Part shown: in pieces, positions 1 to 5,718 of the stretch
Numbering within the stretch: the first letter of the stretch is position 1
Layout: each line of letters begins with the position of its first letter
Origin: Planctomycetaceae bacterium
GTDB lineage: Bacteria; Planctomycetota; Planctomycetia; Pirellulales; Thermoguttaceae
Assembly (NCBI GenBank): GCA_031282385.1
Contig: JAITDV010000638.1
Coordinates: 1-7,478 of the forward strand
Length of the DNA stretch: 7,478 nucleotides
Direction: 5' to 3'
Notes under the pieces: model-generated
The model's database searches: none
The model's input: the letters and a program-made list of their open reading frames with translations, nothing else
Told to the model about the DNA's origin: nothing
Translations under genes and position numbers: made by a program

Positions 1-109
1 CCCCTAACCCCTCCGAAGGAGGGGAATAAAAATATGCCTCCGAAGGAGGTGAATAAGAAGACGCCTCCGAGGGAGGCGAATAATTCCCCTCCTTCGGAAG
101 GGTCAGGGG
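1..109. repeat. Cluster of four GC-rich hairpins
   Basis: Four short perfect or near-perfect hairpins follow one another: stems 8-14/18-24, 37-41/45-49, 62-68/72-78 and 86-92/96-102. Each has a CCTCC-type left arm, a 3-base loop (GAA, GAA, GAG, TTC) and a GGAGG-type right arm; the last has one mismatch. Short AT-rich spacers containing GAATAA separate them. The outer units also pair with each other: 1-24 is the reverse complement of 86-109 with about three mismatches, so the block can fold as one long hairpin or as four small ones. GGAGG here resembles a ribosome binding site, and an ATG at 34 opens a 71-codon frame, but that frame runs through the hairpins and looks non-coding. The block could act as a transcription terminator for a gene to the left or be a dispersed palindromic repeat. 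The structure is seen directly; the role is not known. Confidence 0.85.
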
Positions 110-256
110 TGGTTTCCTACAGGTTAGCGAAAAGGTCTATTAATTATTATTGCATTATTAATTTATTATCCGCAACTCAAACCAAATGGACAATAACTGC
201 AAATTTTCTTCAGCTCAAATTTAGTGGAACGTACTTTGAAATTTTTTGATACTATG
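110..256. other. AT-rich non-coding spacer
   Basis: No credible reading frame, RNA gene or well-spaced promoter was found here. TTGCAT (150-155) and TATTAT (164-169) look like -35 and -10 boxes but are only 8 bp apart, too close for sigma-70. The spacer separates the hairpin cluster from the first dispersed repeat copy. Confidence 0.6.
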
Positions 257-388
257 CTGTTCGTCCTATGATAAATCGCGTGACTAAAGAGCATCAAAAC
301 CTGCAAATGAAATTAAAGTACGAACAGTTTAAAGCCTGTTTTCAATAAGTAATCAGGCGACGGTAAAGGAAATTTAACGTGTGGACAG
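257..388. repeat. CTGTTCG-family dispersed repeat, copy A (compound)
   Basis: This copy is built from two partial units. Bases 257-327 run from the left terminus CTGTTCGTCC to a right terminus GTACGAACAG and lack the internal hairpin. Bases 331-388 then supply the missing half: the hairpin arms GCCTG (334-338) and CAGGC (354-358), the conserved GGTAAAGGAAA segment and a second right terminus GTGTGGACAG. The termini are inverted repeats: the reverse complement of GTACGAACAG is CTGTTCGTAC. The same left-to-right order is found at 4994, 5511 and 7113, always outside genes. The family has no protein of its own and resembles a MITE or REP/ERIC-type palindromic element; an RNA-level role cannot be excluded. 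Confidence 0.85.
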
Positions 389-402
389 TTTAAACATAAA
401 AA

Positions 403-467
403 CCAAACAACTTCAATTTAAGTCTATTTTTACACCTTTGTACTGCCGGATATTGAAGTACGTTTGG
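403..467 (+). promoter_or_regulatory. 14-bp inverted repeat in the leader of the TPR gene
   Basis: CCAAAC (403-408) and ACTTCAAT (410-417) pair with GTTTGG (462-467) and ATTGAAGT (452-459). This gives a 14-bp stem with a small 1-versus-2 base internal loop and a 34-base apical loop. It ends 22 bases before the ATG at 490. A smaller alternative hairpin, GTACT (440-444) with AGTAC (457-461), uses part of the same right arm, so the two cannot form together. The arrangement could be a 5'-UTR regulatory hairpin or the ends of a short inserted element. No promoter was identified and no riboswitch class is recognised. The pairing is seen directly; the regulatory role is inferred. Confidence 0.5.
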
Positions 468-489
468 ACTTACAATTCACAACGCCCAA

Positions 490-2469
490 ATGAAAAACAA
501 CAACACTATTCAAACATTGACAGCAGCGCAAACCGCGTTGAGAAAAGGCGACGTCAAACAAGCAGAACATCGATTCAAAGAACTTCTCAACTACGAACCT
601 CACAACCGCCATGCTCTCGACGGAATGGGAATGTTGCATTGTCAACTCGGAGACTCCAAAAAAGCTATCAGTTTTTTTCTTGAAGCTCTTAAAAATTGTG
701 CGTCCGCTGATCCCTACACGCTCTCAGATATAACCGACACAAACCTGACTAACACAGATAAGGCTGCTATATTACTGCATCTTGGAATAGCATTGCGCAC
801 AATCGGCAGCGATAACGACGCACTCGAAACCTTACAACGCGCGTACTCAATTGTTCCGAACTCGCCTGAAATTGTCCTCAATCTTGGACAGTTGCACTTT
901 GAACTCGAACAATTCGACGAAGCTATTGGTTGTTTTAGATTACTCACGGAACTACAACCGCAAAATCCGTCTGCTTGGCTTACTCTCGGATATATTCTTT
1001 ATACAAGCGGTTTTTTCAAAAATCAGATAAATGAAATTTGCGCAACAGAAATTCCCGAATCCAATAACCAACTTCAAAACAAATCCGACTTCGATAAAAA
1101 TAAATTTAACGAAGCGCTCGCCGCATTCAAAACCGCACAACAACTCGATAACGCATCACCTGACGCTTGCTTTTATATTGCAGAAACATTGAGAACCGCA
1201 GAAATGTTTCACGAATCATTGCCCTACTATCAACGCCTGCTACAAATTGGAAACGAGTTGCCCAAAGCCGTACAAAATTACGGGAAATCATTACTGGCAG
1301 CAAAAAATCTTGAATATGGTTGGGAGGCGATGGAATTTCGTTTTATTGCAGAATTCGGAACGTGGTCAACTCATTTGTTGCCGCAATGGACACGAACACG
1401 TGAAAAAAATAATGATGATCAAAAAACAAAAAATATACTCGCTTATGCCGAAGACAGTATTGCGTCGGAAATCATGTTTGCGTCTTGTTTGCCGGATTTG
1501 ATCAATGAAGTTAGTCATTGTGTAATTGAGTGTGAGCCGTCGTTGCATCAGTTATTTCGGCGTTCATTTCCACGTGCCACAATTGTCGGAACTTCACAAT
1601 GTGAAATAGGCAAACCGCTAAATATCGGCAATTCTGATTGTCTTGAATCTGATGTTGTTCAGGACGTGTGCAAGAATAATTGTAACAATAATATTTGGGG
1701 AATTGAGCTTGACTCGCAAGTTGCATTTGGCAGTTTACCGCGTTATTTTCGTCAAAGTTACGATGATTTTCCGTTACGAAAATCTTATCTTGTTCCAGAC
1801 CGTGATAAAGTTAGTAATTGGATTGACAAACTCGCCGGTCTTGGAAATATGGCTAAAATCGGTGTACTTTGGCGCGGTTGTTGGAGTTCGGAATCAGCTA
1901 GACAATGTACGGTTTCGATTAGTGAGTTGCGAAATATTATATTGAAACATCAAAACGATGCTGTTTGGATCGATTTACAAAACGGATCAGGACAAAAAGA
2001 TTTTGCGAATTACAGCCGTAATGTTTCAATCAGATTGCATCGATTCAATGAAATATTTCAATATGATTTGGACATGATGGCGGCGTTATTGACGGCGTTG
2101 GATTTGGTGATAACACCTCCCGGCTATGTTGCTCATCTTGCGGGTGCGTTGGGAGTCAAGACGTGGTTGTTGTTGCCGTCTGGTTCGGATTGGCGTTGGA
2201 ATCTTGGCAAACCTGAATCGCTTTGGCATCCGTCAATGAAAATTTACCGCAAAGGAATAGAGCAAAGTTGGGATGAGTTATTTGAGGTAGTTGGAGTTGA
2301 GTTGGATTGTTTTTTAGGCTCGTTTCGTGTGCAGAGTGATTGTATGAATTTTGGACAAAATATTGCCCAAAATGAACCGGTAATCATAAAATTCCCGTCT
2401 GAAATTAATTCTCATCAAACGGCGTCAACTTCAAATCAGACGATTTTCAAACTGAAAAAAGCAAGTTAA
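490..2469 (+). CDS. TPR protein with C-terminal GT-B glycosyltransferase-like (heptosyltransferase-type) domain
   Basis: A 659-residue, probably cytoplasmic protein. Residues 5-72 hold two tetratricopeptide repeats, 91-158 two more, and 159-256 a further pair interrupted by an Asn-rich insert at about 178-205. After a linker containing YGWEAMEFRF, residues 315-605 match the pattern of TPR-linked glycosyltransferase-like proteins: ILAYAEDSIASEIMFASCLP (316-335), IGVLWRG (457-463), VAHLAGALG (547-555) and a DWRW segment (567-570) followed by WHPSMKIYRKG. Many relatives have a VDTS-type sequence before AHLAG; here it is TPPGY, so donor binding or catalysis may be altered. The last ~50 residues are Asn/Ser/Gln-rich and look disordered. 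ATG 490 is the first ATG after the in-frame stop at 454-456, and TPR1 begins at once, so the start is well placed although no Shine-Dalgarno sequence precedes it. The gene is followed 7 bp later by the WD40 gene. The substrate is unknown; TPRs usually bind partner proteins. Confidence 0.87.
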   Translation: MKNNNTIQTLTAAQTALRKGDVKQAEHRFKELLNYEPHNRHALDGMGMLHCQLGDSKKAISFFLEALKNCASADPYTLSDITDTNLTNTDKAAILLHLGIALRTIGSDNDALETLQRAYSIVPNSPEIVLNLGQLHFELEQFDEAIGCFRLLTELQPQNPSAWLTLGYILYTSGFFKNQINEICATEIPESNNQLQNKSDFDKNKFNEALAAFKTAQQLDNASPDACFYIAETLRTAEMFHESLPYYQRLLQIGNELPKAVQNYGKSLLAAKNLEYGWEAMEFRFIAEFGTWSTHLLPQWTRTREKNNDDQKTKNILAYAEDSIASEIMFASCLPDLINEVSHCVIECEPSLHQLFRRSFPRATIVGTSQCEIGKPLNIGNSDCLESDVVQDVCKNNCNNNIWGIELDSQVAFGSLPRYFRQSYDDFPLRKSYLVPDRDKVSNWIDKLAGLGNMAKIGVLWRGCWSSESARQCTVSISELRNIILKHQNDAVWIDLQNGSGQKDFANYSRNVSIRLHRFNEIFQYDLDMMAALLTALDLVITPPGYVAHLAGALGVKTWLLLPSGSDWRWNLGKPESLWHPSMKIYRKGIEQSWDELFEVVGVELDCFLGSFRVQSDCMNFGQNIAQNEPVIIKFPSEINSHQTASTSNQTIFKLKKAS

Positions 2470-2476
2470 AACCAAA

Positions 2477-4993
2477 ATGTTTTCTTCTCGAAATAACATT
2501 CCGGTTCAATGTCAGATATGCGGATTTCCTTTTGCGGTTCTTGTAGTGAAAGGTGTGCGTCCGGCTTGGTGTCCGTCTTGCGGTTCTGAGTTTACATGTT
2601 CGTCTGTTGAAGTCGATTCCGATACCAATTCGCTGAATCCCGACCCCGCAATAATCGTCAACCAAAACGAATTTTATTACAATTCAGATCAATTTGATAC
2701 AGTTGATAGAAATATCGTTACAGAAAATATTGATACACAGAATAATTACGCGGACAACAATAATATTGATATTGACAAAAATATTCAGACAGCAAATAAA
2801 ATAGATAATTCTTGTAACAATAATTCAACTTCAGATTCAAACGTGCGTTATTCTGTGTTTAGGCGTTGTGGAATTTTATTGACGACGGTTTCAATACAGA
2901 TTATTGCGTTGATTATGTTGCCGGTGTTGATTTTCTCGACGGCGGCAAATGTTGATTTGGGAGTGAATGGTGATGGTATTATTGATAATGAAATTTCTGT
3001 AACGAAAATAACGAATCCTGATTTGTCTAAAGATGTAACGCAATCCGAGCTAGACGTATTGTGCGCAGCTTCCGCCCAAATTGAACCGGTTACATCGAAA
3101 TGTAATACGGTCGTTGCAAATGACGCTGTTACCGAAAAAAATTTGGATTCTACAGAATCAATGACGCACAATCCGAATACTAAAACTACAACTAAAATTA
3201 ATGATACAGGAGATTATGACAGTTGTGAGTTCATCAATTATTCTGTTAAAGAGTCGTTGCCTCAACCAACAATTCTCACATCAAACAGGAGCAAGCAGCC
3301 GCATAACGCGAAACATGACGACTTGCGGGAACGTGTTGGAGTTGAACGTGCGGTTCATGTAGAATCGGCGGATTGTGACGAGCCGGATTTGAGCAAGACA
3401 ATATCTGATGACTTATCAAAATCATGCGATGATTCTGATTTATTGTCAAGCAAAAATGAAAATATTAAAACTGAAAACGAAACTGAAAATAAATACGAAA
3501 TTGAATACGATAAAGCCAATGTTGGTGCTAAGGCTGTCGGTAATGTTGACGGCGAAACTGACAACTTTGAAGAAATGGAATCTTTATCTTACGAGATGCG
3601 TTTGGAACGTGCGCGAGAATTGTTGCAAGAGGGCGGCAAACTTGCGGCGGTTTCGCCGGAGCGTGGTTTGCAGCTTGTGATTCAGGCAATTAAATGTTAC
3701 AAAGAGCTGGGACAAACTATTCCGCCAGAGGCAAAATGGTTTTTGAGTAAAGCGTATGTTATGCAACGTTGGGGTGAGGCGTTGGTGGAGAATATTCCGA
3801 GTCTTGAAAGTATGTCGATCAGTTCTGATGGTCAATGGCTTTGGTGTCGTTGTGAGGATAATACAGTTTGGATTTGGGATATATTGCGTTCCAAGAAAAC
3901 GCTTAGCGGGTTCAAGTTGGAATCGGGCGATTTGAAGATTGCCAAGTTGGTTTTTACGCCGGATTTTCGATTTGCGTTTGGGGTGGGAGTTGATGGTTTG
4001 GTTAGGGTCTGGAATATGGAGTTATCGGAGCCGGTGCGTTCGGTAGTGTTATTGGGCGGCAGAGTTTCCAATCCTGTTGATGCGAAAATTTCACCTGACG
4101 GTCGATGGCTTGTTGTGAGCGGAATTATCGGCGAAGTTGGACAAGGCAGCGATGCAGGCGAAGGAATAAGTAGCGAATTTAACGGCAACGGCTCAGGTAC
4201 CGCATGGTTGTGGGATTTGAATCCGATCAAAAATTGGGATTCGTTTTATAGCGGAGAAGAGTTGAAACCTGTGATTTTGCGCGGACATAACAAGCCGATT
4301 CGAGTAGTACAAATCAGCGATGATTCAAGTTGGCTGGCAACCGGTAGCGAAGACGCAACAGCAAGAGTTTATAACTTGCGAAGTACATATCCGGGTTCAG
4401 AGCAAACAGTATTAAAAGGACACCAAGCCGGCATTATATCCGTGATTTTTTCGAGCAAAGGCGGATGGATTGCAACAGGAAGCCAAGACAACACAGTACG
4501 TGTGTGGCAATTATCCAGTTCAAAAAATCCGCCGGATTCTGTTGAATTGCGCGGACATATTGGTTGGGTGAGTTCGTTGGCGGCGGATGATTCAGGTAAT
4601 CGGCTTGTGTCTGGAAGTTTTGACAAAACAATACGCATTTGGAAAATTCCAGCAAAAAATATCGAGCAATCCGCAATACAAGAACCAGTTATAATTCAAA
4701 CTGATCAAGGTTCAGTAAAGCAATTACTGTTGACGCGAGACGGTAAAATTCTGGTTTCTTTGGGAGGTGATTTTAGTTTGAGGTTGTGGGGGGTTGGCAA
4801 CGGCGGAGATTTCGATTTGAAGAATACGTTCTTAGTCAGGAATCGTTTATTGCCGATAACAAACGCTGCAATCACACCTGATGACCGTTATCTAATTTTT
4901 AACTACATAAACCAAAAAGACTCCGTAAACAGCGGAATAAGATTACTACATCTACGACTCGAAGAATTACTCAAAAGCGCAGAAGGATTATAA
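2477..4993 (+). CDS. Membrane-anchored zinc-ribbon WD40 beta-propeller protein
   Basis: An 838-residue protein. It begins with a short zinc ribbon: Cys12-x2-Cys15 and Cys32-x2-Cys35. An Asn/Asp-rich linker follows (about 45-125), then one hydrophobic segment (about 131-155) that should cross the membrane. Residues 160-365 are Asp/Asn/Ser/Thr/Glu-rich and probably disordered. A helical segment with TPR character lies at about 370-435 (RARELLQEGGKLA, then an AIKCYKELG stretch). WD40 repeats run from about 440 to 825; the clearest contain LRGHNKPIR, LKGHQAGII and LRGHIGWVSS, followed by ATGSEDATARVYNL, ATGSQDNTVRVWQL and VSGSFDKTIRIWKI. I count seven to eight blades, one with a Gly/Ser-rich insert near 553-573. 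Enzymatic residues were not seen; a scaffold role is likely. With one membrane segment, ribbon and propeller should lie on opposite sides of the membrane; which side is which is not settled. The start at 2477 is 7 bp after the TPR gene, indicating one operon. The TAA stop touches repeat copy B. Confidence 0.88.
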   Translation: MFSSRNNIPVQCQICGFPFAVLVVKGVRPAWCPSCGSEFTCSSVEVDSDTNSLNPDPAIIVNQNEFYYNSDQFDTVDRNIVTENIDTQNNYADNNNIDIDKNIQTANKIDNSCNNNSTSDSNVRYSVFRRCGILLTTVSIQIIALIMLPVLIFSTAANVDLGVNGDGIIDNEISVTKITNPDLSKDVTQSELDVLCAASAQIEPVTSKCNTVVANDAVTEKNLDSTESMTHNPNTKTTTKINDTGDYDSCEFINYSVKESLPQPTILTSNRSKQPHNAKHDDLRERVGVERAVHVESADCDEPDLSKTISDDLSKSCDDSDLLSSKNENIKTENETENKYEIEYDKANVGAKAVGNVDGETDNFEEMESLSYEMRLERARELLQEGGKLAAVSPERGLQLVIQAIKCYKELGQTIPPEAKWFLSKAYVMQRWGEALVENIPSLESMSISSDGQWLWCRCEDNTVWIWDILRSKKTLSGFKLESGDLKIAKLVFTPDFRFAFGVGVDGLVRVWNMELSEPVRSVVLLGGRVSNPVDAKISPDGRWLVVSGIIGEVGQGSDAGEGISSEFNGNGSGTAWLWDLNPIKNWDSFYSGEELKPVILRGHNKPIRVVQISDDSSWLATGSEDATARVYNLRSTYPGSEQTVLKGHQAGIISVIFSSKGGWIATGSQDNTVRVWQLSSSKNPPDSVELRGHIGWVSSLAADDSGNRLVSGSFDKTIRIWKIPAKNIEQSAIQEPVIIQTDQGSVKQLLLTRDGKILVSLGGDFSLRLWGVGNGGDFDLKNTFLVRNRLLPITNAAITPDDRYLIFNYINQKDSVNSGIRLLHLRLEELLKSAEGL

Positions 4994-5090
4994 CTGTTCG
5001 TACCATAAATTGTGAGACTCAAGAGCGTAAAAGCCGGCATTCCGATAAGTAATGCAGACGAAGGTAAAGGAAAATTAAAGTGTGAACGAA
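4994..5090. repeat. CTGTTCG-family dispersed repeat, copy B
   Basis: A simple copy of about 97 bp running from CTGTTCGTACCATAAAT to GTGTGAACG. It starts on the base after the TAA stop (4991-4993) of the WD40 gene, so AA of the stop lies where other copies have flanking A/T. The core AAGAGCGTAAAAGCC and the GGTAAAGGAAAATTAAAG segment match the other copies. Its internal hairpin differs in sequence: GCATT (5037-5041) pairs with AATGC (5051-5055) around CCGATAAGT, whereas copies A and D use GCCTG/CAGGC. The right terminus is decayed (AACGAA instead of AACAGTTT). Confidence 0.85.
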
Positions 5091-5116
5091 ATACATTGGA
5101 AAATTTTATACACGCT

Positions 5117-5158
5117 ACTGAATAGTTACATAATCTAAATGGAACGTATCTATTCAGT
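5117..5158. repeat. 13-bp inverted repeat ACTGAATAGTTAC, first site
   Basis: ACTGAATAGTTAC (5117-5129) faces GTATCTATTCAGT (5146-5158), an inverted repeat with one mismatch around a 16-base loop. The left arm plus an ATGGAAC (5139-5145) recur in direct orientation at 5467-5487, but there an 8-base stretch between them is missing. The paired direct copies bracket the inverted structured repeats at 5192-5270 and 5341-5422, which suggests the end of an inserted element or a recurring intergenic motif. No transposase was found inside. Confidence 0.7.
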
Positions 5159-5191
5159 GGATTGTTTTTTTGTGTTGTATTGGCGAGCAAT

Positions 5192-5270
5192 AAGGCTGAA
5201 AGCCTTTAATCAGTAACGTATGGCAACGCCTTACGAAAGAATTACGATAACTCAAGCCTTGAAACGGCGA
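5192..5270 (+). repeat. GGCTGAAAGCC structured repeat, forward copy
   Basis: The copy begins with hairpin AAGGCT-GAA-AGCCTT (5192-5206). It continues with TAATCAGTAA and a second hairpin, CGTATGGC-AAC-GCCTTACG (5217-5235, one mismatch), and ends near GCCTTGAAACGGC. A second copy lies in opposite orientation at 5341-5422, with the same order of blocks and many substitutions. It contains no convincing coding frame. The repeat resembles small palindromic intergenic repeats found in several bacterial phyla, an impression from memory rather than a search. The two copies could fold into a large cruciform with 5271-5340 as the loop. Confidence 0.75.
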
Positions 5271-5340
5271 CATCAAAACTCAATTGAACATGCCAAAAAA
5301 ACACAATACATTACGTTGCACATCGATTTAATGATTACGC

Positions 5341-5422
5341 ACTTTCAGGGCTAAATTTGTTTTTATCCTTTCCGTAGGGCGATGCCATACGCTAATGATT
5401 TTGGGATTTCAGCCCATTGCCA
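5341..5422 (-). repeat. GGCTGAAAGCC structured repeat, inverted copy
   Basis: Read on the minus strand this copy starts GGCAATGGGCTGAAATCCC and continues AAAATCATTAG. The hairpin CGTATGGC-ATC-GCCCTACG follows (plus-strand 5373-5391, one mismatch), and the copy ends AGCCCTGAAAG. It is better preserved in GC pairs than the forward copy at 5192-5270. The base changes between the copies largely keep the central hairpin, which points to selection on, or spread of, a folded element rather than on a protein. Confidence 0.75.
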
Positions 5423-5466
5423 AAAAAATTTTAACTCAAAACATTTCACGATAAAAAACGCCCCCA

Positions 5467-5487
5467 ACTGAATAGTTACAATGGAAC
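5467..5487. repeat. ACTGAATAGTTAC direct repeat, second site
   Basis: ACTGAATAGTTAC (5467-5479) is followed by ATGGAAC (5481-5487). It is a direct copy of the left arm at 5117, without the 8-base insert present there and without the facing right arm CTATTCAGT. It is preceded by a C-run (CCCCCA). With the first site it bounds a roughly 370-bp non-coding block. Confidence 0.65.
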
Positions 5488-5510
5488 TTCTAAAAAATTC
5501 TTTTTATATA

Positions 5511-5658
5511 GCTCGTACTATAAATTACATAACTCAAGAGTGTATACTGTTTGTACTATGAATTGAGTGATTTAAGAGCGTAAAAGCCTGCTTCATATAA
5601 ATGAGCAGGTTGTGGTAAATGAAATTTAAAGTGTGAAAATTTAAAGTGTGAACAGTTT
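5511..5658. repeat. CTGTTCG-family dispersed repeat, copy C (duplicated ends)
   Basis: This copy has both ends doubled. The left end appears at 5511 (GCTCGTACTATAAATTAC) and again at 5547 (CTGTTTGTACTATGAATTG), each followed by a CTCAAGAGTG or TTTAAGAGCG block. The right end is a perfect 15-bp tandem, AAATTTAAAGTGTGA at 5622-5636 and 5637-5651, then ACAGTTTAG. The central hairpin is the strongest in the family: CCTGCT-T-CAT (5587-5596) pairs with ATG-AGCAGG (5601-5609), nine pairs with one bulged T and an ATAA loop. It lies about 60 bp upstream of the DUF1573 gene. Confidence 0.85.
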
Positions 5659-5669
5659 AGAAATTTCGG

Positions 5670-5675
5670 TATAAA
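5670..5675 (+). promoter_or_regulatory. Possible -10 box before the DUF1573 gene
   Basis: TATAAA within GGTATAAATTATTAG matches five of six bases of the sigma-70 -10 box and sits 43 bp before the chosen start codon. No good -35 box is present at the right distance; that position falls in the right end of repeat copy C (TGTGAACAG). This is a weak call on its own. Confidence 0.25.
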
Positions 5676-5689
5676 TTATTAGAATAGTG

Positions 5690-5710
5690 ATTTGGGATTT
5701 GGGATTTGGG
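5690..5710 (+). repeat. Three tandem ATTTGGG heptamers
   Basis: ATTTGGG is repeated exactly three times (5690-5696, 5697-5703, 5704-5710), ending 8 bases before the ATG at 5719. The first heptamer supplies an in-frame TTG at 5692 that would add nine residues (MGFGIWEIK) to the DUF1573 protein. The seven-base unit is out of step with codons, so a change in copy number would break that longer frame. Three G-runs are one short of an intramolecular quadruplex. Slippage is the likely origin. Confidence 0.8.
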
Positions 5711-5718
5711 AAATCAAA

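Noticed and set aside
34..249. 71-codon frame starting at an ATG behind a GGAGG-like sequence
   Set aside because: It passes through the hairpin cluster, so its start is a by-product of the CCTCC/GGAGG repeats. The translation has no recognisable domain and the next kilobase holds the real gene.
379..384. AAAGGA followed by GTG in the right end of the repeats, resembling a ribosome binding site and start
   Set aside because: In copies B and C the GTG is followed at once by TGA, and no copy leads into a conserved frame.
381..683. 100-codon + strand frame overlapping the start of the TPR gene
   Set aside because: It overlaps the TPR gene in another frame, starts inside repeat copy A, and its Arg/Ser/Gln-rich sequence looks like an out-of-frame reading.
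3832..4230. 132-codon minus-strand frame within the WD40 gene
   Set aside because: It lies opposite well-conserved WD40 coding sequence and is Pro/Ser/Thr-rich, as expected from an antisense reading.
4903..5190. 95-codon minus-strand frame across the end of the WD40 gene and repeat copy B
   Set aside because: It covers the repeat and the ACTGAATAG inverted repeat, and shows no domain; the repeats explain the sequence.
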